Origin: Cetobacterium sp. NK01
GTDB lineage: Bacteria > Fusobacteriota > Fusobacteriia > Fusobacteriales > Fusobacteriaceae
Assembly (NCBI RefSeq): GCF_024506395.1
Contig: NZ_JANIBO010000001.1
Coordinates: 1,364,001-1,428,000, forward strand
Direction of reading: 5' to 3'
DNA length: 64,000 nucleotides
Shown piece after piece: positions 6,952 through 15,409 of the stretch. Position numbers and translations under genes: made by a program. Each line of letters begins with the position of its first letter. The first letter of the stretch is position 1. The notes below the pieces were generated by a model. That model did no database searches and was not told the origin of the DNA. It worked only from the letters and a program-made list of their open reading frames with translations.

Positions 6952-7806
6952 ATGCTAGATTTATGGTTTACAGAAAGATGGTCAAAAGATACTAAGTTTT
7001 CAATAAAAGTAAAGGAACATCTTTATTCAGAGGAAACGCCTTTCCAAAAAATAGATTTTTTTACATCTGATGAGTATGGAAGATTTTTTACTTTAGATGG
7101 AATGATAATGATAACAGAGAAGGATGAGTTTATATATCATGAGATGATAACTCACGTGCCTATGTGTACAAATTTAAATATAAAAAAAGTTTTAGTTATC
7201 GGAGGTGGAGATGGAGGAACTGTGAGAGAGCTTACAAGATATAAAACTATTGAAAAAATAGATATGGTTGAAATTGATGAAAGAGTTGTAAGATTATCAC
7301 AAAAATACCTTCCTTTTACAGCTGATAAATTAAAAGATAAAAGAGTTACCCTTTATTTTCAAGATGGTTTAAAATTTGTAGAGGAGTGTGCAAAAGATAG
7401 CTATGATTTAATTCTCGTAGATTCAACAGATCCAATATCAGTGGGAGAAGGCCTTTTTACAACAGAGTTTTATAAAAATTGTTATAGAGTTTTAAAAGAG
7501 GATGGAATTTTAGTAAATCAACACGAATCACCATATTATGAGAGATATTCTCAAGAGATGAAAAAAGCTCATAATAAAATAAAAAATATATTTTCAATTG
7601 CAAAAGTTTATCAATTTCATCAACCTACATATGCATCAGGGCATTGGTTATTTGGATTTGCTTCTAAAAAATATAATCCTATTTTAGATTGTAAATGTGA
7701 AGAGTGGAATAATTTAAATTTAACTACAAAATATTATAATACAGATATTCAGAAAGCGGCATTTGCTTTACCAAATTATGTAAAAAAACAATTGGAAGAA
7801 AAATAA
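6952..7806 (+). CDS. speE: Spermidine synthase (polyamine aminopropyltransferase)
   Basis: A 284-residue protein of normal family length. It transfers the aminopropyl group of decarboxylated SAM to putrescine. Visible features: the N-terminal beta domain with LWFTERW and the gate region QKIDFFTSDEYG; the Rossmann motif VIGGGDGGTVRE (about residues 82-93); the acidic nucleoside ligand VEIDERVV; and the active-site loop LVDSTDPISVGEGLF. Its ribosome site GAGGAGG lies inside the end of speD and the start is one base past its stop, so translation is probably coupled. Putrescine could come from arginine/ornithine decarboxylation, and an Orn/Lys/Arg decarboxylase is encoded near 60 kb. No terminator is obvious before the next gene. 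Confidence 0.96.
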   Translation: MLDLWFTERWSKDTKFSIKVKEHLYSEETPFQKIDFFTSDEYGRFFTLDGMIMITEKDEFIYHEMITHVPMCTNLNIKKVLVIGGGDGGTVRELTRYKTIEKIDMVEIDERVVRLSQKYLPFTADKLKDKRVTLYFQDGLKFVEECAKDSYDLILVDSTDPISVGEGLFTTEFYKNCYRVLKEDGILVNQHESPYYERYSQEMKKAHNKIKNIFSIAKVYQFHQPTYASGHWLFGFASKKYNPILDCKCEEWNNLNLTTKYYNTDIQKAAFALPNYVKKQLEEK

Positions 7807-7871
7807 ATTTGGAGACATAAAAGAGATTTTGCTAAAATATACTATAAGAAAACTATAGTAGGGAGGCAAAA

Positions 7872-8306
7872 TTGAAAAAAATACTTGGAGTGATGGTTTT
7901 TCTTTTAACAACACTTACATTTACAATGAATGATGATCAAAAGGTTATTTTAAATTTGGTGAATAAAGAAAGAGTTAGTAGAGGGTTAAAACCTATGAAA
8001 TTAAATACTAAACTAAATAAATTAGCTAAAATTAAATCAGATGATATGCATAGAAATAGTTATTTTAGTCATAAATCACCAGTTTATGGCTCTCCATTTG
8101 ATCTTATGAAAAAATATAATGTAGATTATATGACAGCAGGGGAAAATATAGCCAAAGGACAGGATACCCCAGAATTTGTTATGAAATCATGGATGAATTC
8201 ATCCGGGCATAGAAAAAATATTTTAAATCCTAGATTCAAAGAGATGGGAGTTTCTAGAGATGAATATGGAAATAACATATGGACACAGATGTTTATAGGA
8301 AGTTAA
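7872..8306 (+). CDS. Secreted CAP/SCP-domain protein (YkwD-like)
   Basis: A 144-residue protein. The start is TTG 7872, behind the strong ribosome site AGGGAGG. A hydrophobic signal peptide (KKILGVMVFLLTTLTFT) covers about residues 2-19. The rest is one bacterial CAP domain: an N-terminal helix LVNKERVSRGLKPM, the paired histidine motifs DMHRNSYFSHKSP, then AGENIAKG and SGHRKNILNPRF. The two His and the Glu form the CAP cavity. Bacterial CAP proteins are exported and often associated with the cell envelope; their activities remain poorly defined. It is followed by its own terminator. I cannot link it to spermidine synthesis beyond proximity. Confidence 0.88.
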   Translation: MKKILGVMVFLLTTLTFTMNDDQKVILNLVNKERVSRGLKPMKLNTKLNKLAKIKSDDMHRNSYFSHKSPVYGSPFDLMKKYNVDYMTAGENIAKGQDTPEFVMKSWMNSSGHRKNILNPRFKEMGVSRDEYGNNIWTQMFIGS

Positions 8307-8313
8307 ATAATAA

Positions 8314-8346
8314 TAGTAGGTTTTTATTAAAACCTGCTATTTTTTT
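8314..8346. terminator. Terminator between converging genes
   Basis: Arms TAGTAGGTTTT (8314-8324) and AAAACCTGCTA (8329-8339) with one G-U pair, followed by seven Ts. The stop codon of the minus-strand gene lies in the right arm. Confidence 0.8.
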
Positions 8347-8699
8347 ATTGTGTCAACTCTTATAATATGGAAAATAACCCCTACAAGTATAAAGAAAAGA
8401 AAAATTTTTCCAATAATAAAAGGCATAAAAAACATTCCTAAAGTCATACCAAAAATTGTTGATACTATGCCAATAATTTTATTTTTTTTAGTAATTCCTT
8501 TATTTATTCTGTAATCTTTTAAGTGTTCGCCAAAATATTTATTATTAAGTAACCATTCATAAAATCTATCAGATCCTCTTTCAAAAAAATAAGCTGCAAC
8601 TAAGATAAAAGGGACTGTTGGAACAATGGGAAGGAAAGCTCCTATAATTCCTAAAGCTAAAAAAATAAAACCTAAGAAGGTAAAAAATTTTCTTTTCAC
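8337..8699 (-). CDS. DUF454 (YbaN-type) inner-membrane protein
   Basis: A 120-residue protein. I choose GTG 8699, 8 bases after GGAGG; an upstream in-frame GTG at 8714 lies before that site. It has hydrophobic segments at about residues 5-30 (FFTFLGFIFLALGIIGAFLP), the family phrase PTVPFILVAAYFFERGSDRFYEWL, and two more C-terminal membrane segments (IIGIVSTIFGMTLGMFF and IGKIFLFFILVGVIF). This is the DUF454/YbaN pattern of small membrane proteins of unknown function. Its stop codon overlaps the terminator of the converging CAP gene. Confidence 0.85.
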   Translation of the reverse strand: MKRKFFTFLGFIFLALGIIGAFLPIVPTVPFILVAAYFFERGSDRFYEWLLNNKYFGEHLKDYRINKGITKKNKIIGIVSTIFGMTLGMFFMPFIIGKIFLFFILVGVIFHIIRVDTIKK

Positions 8700-8789
8700 A
8701 GCGAAAACCTCCACATAAAAAGTTTTGGTAAGGATTTAAAAATAAATATAGTATAATACATAAAAGAAAAAAATAAAAGGGAGGAAATT

Positions 8790-9344
8790 ATGATTTTAGG
8801 AATAGTATTTGTAATTATATTAGTTATATTAATCGCTTATATTATAGGGGTTTATAACAAATTAGTGAAGGAGAGAAACTTTGTAGATGAGGCGTTTTCA
8901 ACTATTGATGCTTATTTAAAGAAAAGATATGATTTAATACCAAATTTAGTAGAAACAGTAAAAGGATACAAAAACTATGAAGGTAGTACATTAGAAGCTG
9001 TTATTGCAGCAAGAAACAGATATATGACAGCAACAACTCCAGAGGAAAAAATAGAAAATGAAAATATGATAACAGGAGCTTTAGGTAAGTTATTTGCTTT
9101 AACAGAAAATTATCCTGATTTAAAAGCTAATGAAAATTTTATGAAATTACAAAATGAATTAGTAAATATAGAGGAAGATATTTTACAAGCAAGAAAATAT
9201 TATAATGGTAGCGTAAGAGTTTATAATACAATGTGTGAGACATTTCCAAGTGTTATAGTGGCTAATAACTTTGGATTTAAAAAATATCCATTCTTTAAAG
9301 TTGAAAATGAAGAGGAAAGACAAAATGTTAAAGTACATTTCTAG
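8790..9344 (+). CDS. lemA: LemA family protein
   Basis: A 184-residue protein with one N-terminal transmembrane helix (residues 2-22) followed by the long helical bundle characteristic of LemA: YNKLVKERNFVDEAFSTIDAYLKKRYDLIPNLVE, the AVIAARNRY segment, ENLITGAL-like and the QNELVNIEEDILQARKYYNG segment, ending with FPSVIVAN and F-x-Y-P-F-F. The role of LemA is not settled; it usually accompanies a membrane protease or a TPM/DUF2207 protein. Here it overlaps the DUF2207 gene by 20 bases, so the two are translationally coupled. Confidence 0.95.
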   Translation: MILGIVFVIILVILIAYIIGVYNKLVKERNFVDEAFSTIDAYLKKRYDLIPNLVETVKGYKNYEGSTLEAVIAARNRYMTATTPEEKIENENMITGALGKLFALTENYPDLKANENFMKLQNELVNIEEDILQARKYYNGSVRVYNTMCETFPSVIVANNFGFKKYPFFKVENEEERQNVKVHF

Positions 9345-11010
9345 TTTGTTCTTTATATTTGTAACATTTATATTTGCAGATGCAGGTTATGTTATAGATA
9401 ATTATAATATAGATATAAAAATAAATGAAAAAAATATCTATGATGTAAATGAAAATATAAGAGTGGATTTTTTACAGCCAAGAAGAGGAATATATAGAGT
9501 TATTCCAGAGGAGTTTAATGGAAGAGAGATAAAAATTTCTGATATAAAAACAAATGCTCCAACAGTTGCAAAAGATGAAGGGAACTATATCTATCTAAGA
9601 TTAGGTGATCCAAACAGATATTTGACAGGTTTAAAAGACTATATAATTAAATATAAATATAATATTGGTTGGGACAGAGATTCTAGTTATGATGAAGTTT
9701 ACTATAATTTAATTGGAAATGACTGGGATACAGATATAAATAGAGTTGAGTTTAAAATAGAATTGCCTAAAAGTTTTGACGCTAGTAAAATTAATTTTAC
9801 AGTTGGAAGCTATGGTAGTACAAATACAAAAGGAGTTACTTATAGTGTTAATGGTAATACCATAACAGGCTATACAACTGTTATTTTAAAGCCAAAGGAA
9901 AGTGTAACAATAGCTCTTCCTTTACCAGAAGGATATTTTAATTTTACAGAGCAAAAAATAATGTTTTATGTATTTAAAGGTGTTTTATACTTAATATATT
10001 TAATAATACCAATAATTGCCATAACTCTTATGAAAAAATATAGAGATAAAGAGACTATTATCCAAACTGTAGAGTTTTATCCTCCTGATAACTTAACACC
10101 TACAGAGATAGGTTACTATATTGATGGAATTATACATTCAAAGGATTTAACAAGTTTAATTTTCTATTGGGCTAATAGGGGATATTTGAAAATATATGAG
10201 TTGAAAGGTAGTGGAATTTTTTCAAGAGATGAGTTTGAAATAGAATTTTTAAAAGACAGAATTGATTCAGAAAAAGATTTTGAAAAATATATGTACAATG
10301 CTCTTTCAGCATATAAAAATTCAGAGAATAAAGTAAATATAAAAAATTTAAGAAATAAATTTTATAAACATATAGATAAAGCAGCTGAGATTTTAGAAAT
10401 AGATTTAATTATGAATAAAAAATCTTTATATAGTTCAAAGAGCTTAAGGGCTGGAAACACTATGAGAACTTCAATACTTTTTATAGCTGCAGCAAGTTTT
10501 GGTTATTTCTACTACTTTGGGGCAACTCAAGGGCTAAGCACTTTTATAACGGTTATTTTAGGGATGACCTCAGCTTTAGTAACACTAGCTGTTAGTGGAA
10601 AAATAAAAAGTAAAACACCATATGGATCGGAGATCTATGGAAAAGTATTAGGATTTAAAAGATTTTTAGAAACTGCAGAAAAAAGAAAATTAGAGATGCT
10701 TTTAGAAGAAAATCCTAGTTATTTTTATAACATACTTCCATATACGATTGTTTTAGGTGTAAGTAATATATGGGCAGATAAGTTTAAAGATCTTGTTGTA
10801 GAACCACCGCAGTGGTATGGCGGACCTAATGTTGGAGATGCTTTTGTATTAGGAGTTTTCATGGGTAGTTTTACTAACTCTTTATCAGCTTTTAATGATA
10901 CGATGTTATCAGCTCCAAAAGCCCCTACTAACTTTGGAGGAGGCTCTTCATCTATGGGAGGCGGATCTTCTGGTGGCGGTGCCGGCGGAGGCGGAGGCGG
11001 AAGTTGGTAG
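9325..11010 (+). CDS. DUF2207 membrane protein with Gly-rich tail (YciQ-like), LemA partner
   Basis: A 561-residue protein from ATG 9325 (MLKYISSLFFIFV), which follows AGAGGAAAG. An upstream in-frame TTG lies deep inside lemA and has no ribosome site. Order of parts: signal peptide (1-20); extracytoplasmic DUF2207 beta domain (about 20-205) with YDVNENIRVDF and RRGIYRVIP; transmembrane helix about 220-242; cytoplasmic part with PPDNLTPTEIGYYIDG (about 255-270); two more membrane segments about 380-425; and a C-terminal run of Gly and Ser ending in GGSW. The Gly-rich tail is typical of the family. Function unknown. The 20-base overlap with lemA suggests a membrane complex. The tail DNA is locally G-rich. 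Confidence 0.88.
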   Translation: MLKYISSLFFIFVTFIFADAGYVIDNYNIDIKINEKNIYDVNENIRVDFLQPRRGIYRVIPEEFNGREIKISDIKTNAPTVAKDEGNYIYLRLGDPNRYLTGLKDYIIKYKYNIGWDRDSSYDEVYYNLIGNDWDTDINRVEFKIELPKSFDASKINFTVGSYGSTNTKGVTYSVNGNTITGYTTVILKPKESVTIALPLPEGYFNFTEQKIMFYVFKGVLYLIYLIIPIIAITLMKKYRDKETIIQTVEFYPPDNLTPTEIGYYIDGIIHSKDLTSLIFYWANRGYLKIYELKGSGIFSRDEFEIEFLKDRIDSEKDFEKYMYNALSAYKNSENKVNIKNLRNKFYKHIDKAAEILEIDLIMNKKSLYSSKSLRAGNTMRTSILFIAAASFGYFYYFGATQGLSTFITVILGMTSALVTLAVSGKIKSKTPYGSEIYGKVLGFKRFLETAEKRKLEMLLEENPSYFYNILPYTIVLGVSNIWADKFKDLVVEPPQWYGGPNVGDAFVLGVFMGSFTNSLSAFNDTMLSAPKAPTNFGGGSSSMGGGSSGGGAGGGGGGSW

Positions 11011-11047
11011 TTAAGATAAAAAACATATATAAAAGCCTAGTATTAAA

Positions 11048-11076
11048 TTGACCCCTTTAGTAGGATTTGATATAAT
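11048..11076 (+). promoter_or_regulatory. Promoter of the GGDEF-EAL gene
   Basis: TTGACC (11048-11053), exact 17-base spacer, TATAAT (11071-11076), 34 bases before the ATG. Confidence 0.75.
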
Positions 11077-11109
11077 AAAAGTCTATGTATAAATAAAAAG
11101 GGAGGATGA

Positions 11110-13893
11110 ATGCTAAAGGTTTTTATATTATGTTTTCTTTTAACTCAGCTATTATTTGCTACAACTTACATACCTAAAAATATAAAAGAGGAAAAAATAT
11201 TAGAGAGTTATAAAGGTCGACAATTAATTTTAGGTTTAAAAACATCAGAATTTGATAACACCATAGTAGATAATAAGTCGGTAAATAGTATAATAGAGGA
11301 TCTATTGAAAAATTATTTAGGTCTTAATATCAAGGTAGTAAAAGGAAATTGGAATGAAATAATATCTATGTATAATAAAAAAGAGATAGATATTATAGGC
11401 TCAATAACTCAAAGTGAAGAGAGAAAAGAAAATAGTGTATTTAGTTTACCTTTATATGATGATTCAATATATTTAGCATCATCTAGTGATAAAAAGTTTA
11501 ATCCTAAAGATTTAAAGAGTTTAGAGGGAAAAAATATTTTTGTAACAAAAGACTCTATTTATAAGGGATATTTAAAAAAGTTTTTAAGAGGAAATGATAT
11601 AAATGTAAATTTAATAGAAGTAGATGATAGTTTTTCTAAAAAAGATGAAATAATTTTAACTTCTAAATATAATGTATATGGTTGGGAAAATATTCTGAAA
11701 ATTGGGTATCTTCCAGATTCGACTATAGGATTAAAAAAAACTTTAGGAGACTTAAGAGTAATTATAAATAATGCGCTTTTAGAAAAATATCAGGGGGAGT
11801 TAGCTAAGCATCTTGAAAAACAATCTAATGTTGTGTTTAAAAAAAGTTTTTTGAACTCTTTAACAGCGGTAGAGCAAAATTATTTAGCAACACTACCTGA
11901 TTTAACAATAGCTTTAGAACCAAATCATACCTTAAGTTACTATTCAAAAGAGTTAAATAAATTTGTAGGAGTTATACCATTTTTTATAGAAAGATTTTCT
12001 AAAAGAACAGGTGTAAAATTTAAAATTGTAAATGATAGAAATAACAATTGGGATGATATATATAAGGATTTTTTAAGGGAGAAAATTAGGATAGTACCTC
12101 TTCCTGAAAATAATGAATGGAATGATGAGATAGTTTTTACCGAACCTATATATAATCCAACTCTTTATAAGGTGTCGAGTTTTTTTTCTCATAACACAAA
12201 AATAGGAGTTGTAAAAGGCTCAATAGAAGAAAGTTTTGTTCAGGAATATTATTTGAAAAATGATATTTTATTTTTTAGAAATTATGATGATCTTGAAAAG
12301 GCTTTAAATAATTATATGATAAATGCAGCTTTTTTATTTGATATTAATAAGATGGATACAAGTAAATTTAAAGTTGATGAATTTATGAAAATTCCTATCT
12401 CTTTAGGACTTCATAAAAGTGATGAAACTTTAAAAGAGATATTTAATAAAGGAATAAAAAATGGATTGAGTCTAAAAAGACTAGAAGAGGAAGCAGATAT
12501 TATAAAAAAGCAAGAGGCTTTTAACGAGTATCAAAAATTTCAACTGACTAATAAAATACTATATTTATTATTAGGAATTTCAATACTATTAGTAATGAGC
12601 TCTGTATATAAAATGCTTTTAAATCATAAAATAACGAAAGAGTTAAAGAAAGATTCAATTACAGGGCTTGCTAATAGAGTTGAGTTTTTAAATTTTATTG
12701 AAGAAAAAAAAGATACAAGGGGTTGTGCAGTAGTAATAGATATAGATAATTTTAAAGAGATAAATGATAAATATGGGCAAAGCTCAGGAGACTATATTTT
12801 AAGGGTTGTTGGACAATATTTAAAAAATATTTTTATGAATCAAAAAATATTTAGAGTTTCAGGAGATGAATTTAATATTTTTTATGAAGAGGAGTTTCTA
12901 TTTAAAAAATTAGAACAATTAAAAAAAGAGCTACACTCTTTAAAATTAAGTTATCAAGTCAACCTAAGCATAGGGGTTTATGAAAATATTGATAAGGAAT
13001 TAGAAGAAGCTTTTAAATATGCAAATATGGCTATGGAAGAGGCAAAAAAAAATAATGATTTCTCCTATATAAATGCAACAAAGGATCTAATTGAAAAAAA
13101 GGAGAGAGAACACTCTATAAAATCACTTTTAAGAAATAAAGAATTAGATGGAATTTATGCAGTATATCAACCTAAATTTCATATAAAAAATAAAAACATT
13201 ATTGGAGCAGAAAGTCTTGCTAGATGGAAAGATAAAGAACTAGATATCATATATCCAGGAGAGTTTATACCAATAGCAGAGGATATAAATCTTATCTATT
13301 TAATAGATTATAAAATAGCAGAAGAAACTATAAAATTTATAAAAAGTTTGAAGGATAAGCATTTAATAGACAGTAATTTTAGAATATCTTTTAATTTATC
13401 TATGAAGTCTTTAGAAAGAGACGATGTAGTAGAACATATAAAGAGATTATTAAATGAAAATGAAGTATTAGGAGAAAATATTGAAATAGAAATAACAGAA
13501 TCAATATTTTCAACAAATTTAAAGGAAACTCTAGGAAAAATAAAAGAGTTAAAAAGTTTAAATATAGCTTTAGCGATGGATGACTTTACAGCAGGACATT
13601 CAACAGTTAGTTTGCTACCAATTTTACCATTAGATGTAATAAAGTTTGATAAAGGAATTTTAGATGCAATAGGAACTAAAGATGATTTAGTAGCATCAAA
13701 TATATATATGGCTTTAATAGGGCTTGTAAAAGATTTAAATCTTAAAATTGTATCAGAGGGAATAGAAACAACATCCCAATTAGTGTTTTTAGAAAAAGCA
13801 GATGTTGATATTGGACAAGGATATATTTTTAGCAAACCTATAGAAGGCCCAGAGTTTCTAAAAAAACTCAATAAAAATACAGGTCCTCAATAG
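11110..13893 (+). CDS. Membrane GGDEF-EAL protein with tandem periplasmic solute-binding domains
   Basis: A 927-residue protein. Signal peptide 1-18; two SBP_bac_3-like periplasmic domains (about 35-235 and 255-460), the arrangement of BvgS sensors; transmembrane helix about 482-503; GGDEF domain from DSITGLANR (about 515), with the catalytic loop reading SGDEF (about 583-587) in place of GGDEF; then an EAL domain from about 670, with ESLARW in place of EALxRW. EAL residues that remain: the catalytic Glu of ESL, NLSMKSL, EITES, the DD of MDDFTAG, K in VIKFDK and SEGIE. No RxxD inhibitory site lies before SGDEF. Phosphodiesterase activity is plausible and cyclase activity possible. Likely input is a periplasmic amino acid or similar ligand. 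It has its own promoter and terminator. Confidence 0.92.
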   Translation: MLKVFILCFLLTQLLFATTYIPKNIKEEKILESYKGRQLILGLKTSEFDNTIVDNKSVNSIIEDLLKNYLGLNIKVVKGNWNEIISMYNKKEIDIIGSITQSEERKENSVFSLPLYDDSIYLASSSDKKFNPKDLKSLEGKNIFVTKDSIYKGYLKKFLRGNDINVNLIEVDDSFSKKDEIILTSKYNVYGWENILKIGYLPDSTIGLKKTLGDLRVIINNALLEKYQGELAKHLEKQSNVVFKKSFLNSLTAVEQNYLATLPDLTIALEPNHTLSYYSKELNKFVGVIPFFIERFSKRTGVKFKIVNDRNNNWDDIYKDFLREKIRIVPLPENNEWNDEIVFTEPIYNPTLYKVSSFFSHNTKIGVVKGSIEESFVQEYYLKNDILFFRNYDDLEKALNNYMINAAFLFDINKMDTSKFKVDEFMKIPISLGLHKSDETLKEIFNKGIKNGLSLKRLEEEADIIKKQEAFNEYQKFQLTNKILYLLLGISILLVMSSVYKMLLNHKITKELKKDSITGLANRVEFLNFIEEKKDTRGCAVVIDIDNFKEINDKYGQSSGDYILRVVGQYLKNIFMNQKIFRVSGDEFNIFYEEEFLFKKLEQLKKELHSLKLSYQVNLSIGVYENIDKELEEAFKYANMAMEEAKKNNDFSYINATKDLIEKKEREHSIKSLLRNKELDGIYAVYQPKFHIKNKNIIGAESLARWKDKELDIIYPGEFIPIAEDINLIYLIDYKIAEETIKFIKSLKDKHLIDSNFRISFNLSMKSLERDDVVEHIKRLLNENEVLGENIEIEITESIFSTNLKETLGKIKELKSLNIALAMDDFTAGHSTVSLLPILPLDVIKFDKGILDAIGTKDDLVASNIYMALIGLVKDLNLKIVSEGIETTSQLVFLEKADVDIGQGYIFSKPIEGPEFLKKLNKNTGPQ

Positions 13894-13908
13894 GAACCTG
13901 TATTTTTT
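13874..13908. terminator. Terminator, shared by converging genes
   Basis: Stem AATACAGGT (13876-13884) with ACCTGTATT (13896-13904), followed by T6. The stop codon (13891-13893) lies in the loop side, and the complement is also T-rich. Confidence 0.85.
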
Positions 13909-13950
13909 ATTATATATAACGGGAATTTATTGAAAAAGTTTAAATCTTTA

Positions 13951-14280
13951 TTATTGTGCTGGTTTTGTTTCAGGAGCAACTTCTTGAACTTGTTCTTCAA
14001 CAGTTTCTTCTACAGCTTGTACTCCAGGTTTACTTGCAGCTTCTTCAGCAGCTTTAATCTCTGCAGGAGTAGCAGGAGTAACCTCTTCTACAACAGTTTC
14101 TTCAATTGCTTCAACAGGTTGACTAGCGCTGTCAGTAGCTTGAGTATTAGAAGCTTCAGCTGGCTGTGCTAAATCAGTAGTTTGAACAGGTGGATTTGGG
14201 TCATTAGGAACAGCATCTTGTTTTTCTCCGCAAGCTACCATTGCTAAAGATAAAGCTAACATTGCTAATAATTTTTTCAT
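13951..14280 (-). CDS. Small acidic lipoprotein
   Basis: A 109-residue protein. Residues 1-17 are a lipoprotein signal with the lipobox AMVAC, so Cys17 would be lipidated. The mature part is low-complexity, rich in Glu, Ala, Pro, Thr and Val, with repeated phrases such as EETVVEEV and EETVEEQVQEV, ending in KPAQ. No enzymatic motif is visible. It is probably extended or disordered and anchored in a cell membrane. GGAGAG precedes the ATG. It stands alone between the GGDEF-EAL gene and the divergent EIIA-CBS operon. Confidence 0.8.
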   Translation of the reverse strand: MKKLLAMLALSLAMVACGEKQDAVPNDPNPPVQTTDLAQPAEASNTQATDSASQPVEAIEETVVEEVTPATPAEIKAAEEAASKPGVQAVEETVEEQVQEVAPETKPAQ

Positions 14281-14382
14281 AATAAATCTCTCCTTTTTAA
14301 AATAAAGTTATTTTTACAATGTATTATACTAAGAAAAAAAGTTGTTCCTTTAAAAAGAAATAAAAAAAAAGTTGAACCACGA

Positions 14383-14406
14383 TTCAAAAAGTATTTACTT
14401 TTTGAA
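14383..14406. promoter_or_regulatory. 24-base perfect palindrome, operator candidate
   Basis: Arms TTCAAAAAGTA (14383-14393) and TACTTTTTGAA (14396-14406) are exact inverted copies around TT. The site covers the -35 box of the EIIA-CBS operon promoter, where a bound protein would block RNA polymerase. A further half-site TTGAA lies at 14372-14376. Confidence 0.6.
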
Positions 14407-14421
14407 AAAATGTGCTATACT
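14394..14421 (+). promoter_or_regulatory. Promoter of the EIIA-CBS / permease operon
   Basis: TTTACT (14394-14399), 16-base spacer, TATACT (14416-14421), overlapping the 24-base palindrome. Confidence 0.55.
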
Positions 14422-14468
14422 AAAAATGAACAAAAGATAAAAGAGTGTAAAAAAACGGAGGTGTTTAC

Positions 14469-15392
14469 ATGAAGCTGTCTAGCTATCTATCAGAAAAAGT
14501 AATTATTCCAAACATTAAAGGGAATAATATCAACGAATTGGTAGAAAATCTTTTAGACCAAGTTGTTGAAAACAACAAATCATTAAAAAATGAAAAGGCT
14601 CTTATGAAAAAGGCTGTATTAAAAAGAGAGGAAGAAGCATCTACATATTTAGGGCACGGAGTAGCTATTCCCCATGCAAGACTAGATCATTACGATGATA
14701 TTTTAGTAGCCATTGGATTTCCAGAAAAACCGGTTATGGTTAAAACTCATGATAACAAAGAGGAAGAACTAAAAATAGTTATTCTTGTTATTGCAGATGT
14801 TTTAAAAGGTAAAAAAATTCTGAAAATAATGTCAGGTATATCTAAATTAGCTATGAAAAATAAGATGATTTTAGATAGAATAATAGAGGAGAAAAATCCT
14901 ATTGAAACTATTAAGATATTAGAGGCTGCTAATATAGAAGTAGATCATAATATTACAGCAGAGGATTTAATGACAAATGTACCAAAACCAGTAAAAGAAA
15001 CAAATACATTAGAGGACATTGCCAAAATAATAATAATGGATAAGGTAAGCGGAATTCCAGTAGTAGATAAGAACAATAATTTTTTAGGAGAGATAACTGA
15101 AAGAGAACTAATAGCTTTTGGAATGCCAAAATATACAACAATTTTAAATGACTTAAACTTCATGACTGTGGGAGAGCCATTTGAAAACTATCTAATAAAT
15201 GAAAAAACAACAACTATCGAAGAGTTATATAGAAGAGAGGGTGTTGTAACAATAGATAGAGAGGCTTCATTAATGGAGGTATCATACCTATTTATGAACC
15301 GTGGTGTAACGAGAATATATGTTGTTGAGAGTGGAAAGTATCTTGGAATTATTTTAAGATCAGATATTATAAGAAAAATATTACATATATAA
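14469..15392 (+). CDS. PTS EIIA (fructose/mannitol type) fused to a CBS-domain pair
   Basis: A 307-residue protein. Residues 1-145 are a PTS_EIIA_2 domain with the active-site phrase GVAIPHARLDHYDD; His69 is the phosphoryl acceptor. Residues about 160-307 form a pair of CBS motifs (DLMTNVPKPVKETNTLEDIAKI, SGIPVVDKNNNFLGEIT, then a second repeat with VVTIDREASLMEVSYLFMNRGVTRIYVV). CBS pairs bind adenylates and gate transporters or enzymes. There is no EIIB or EIIC in the operon. Instead, an SLC13/ArsB-type permease follows 17 bases later. The fusion therefore looks regulatory: PTS phosphorylation and adenylate state would tune the permease. That is inference. Confidence 0.88.
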   Translation: MKLSSYLSEKVIIPNIKGNNINELVENLLDQVVENNKSLKNEKALMKKAVLKREEEASTYLGHGVAIPHARLDHYDDILVAIGFPEKPVMVKTHDNKEEELKIVILVIADVLKGKKILKIMSGISKLAMKNKMILDRIIEEKNPIETIKILEAANIEVDHNITAEDLMTNVPKPVKETNTLEDIAKIIIMDKVSGIPVVDKNNNFLGEITERELIAFGMPKYTTILNDLNFMTVGEPFENYLINEKTTTIEELYRREGVVTIDREASLMEVSYLFMNRGVTRIYVVESGKYLGIILRSDIIRKILHI

Positions 15393-15409
15393 GAAGGAAG
15401 TGAAGATTT

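Noticed and set aside
13930-14172. Plus-strand frame opposite the small lipoprotein gene
   Set aside because: The minus-strand frame has a signal peptide, lipobox and ribosome site; the plus frame is a Ser/Phe-rich shadow.
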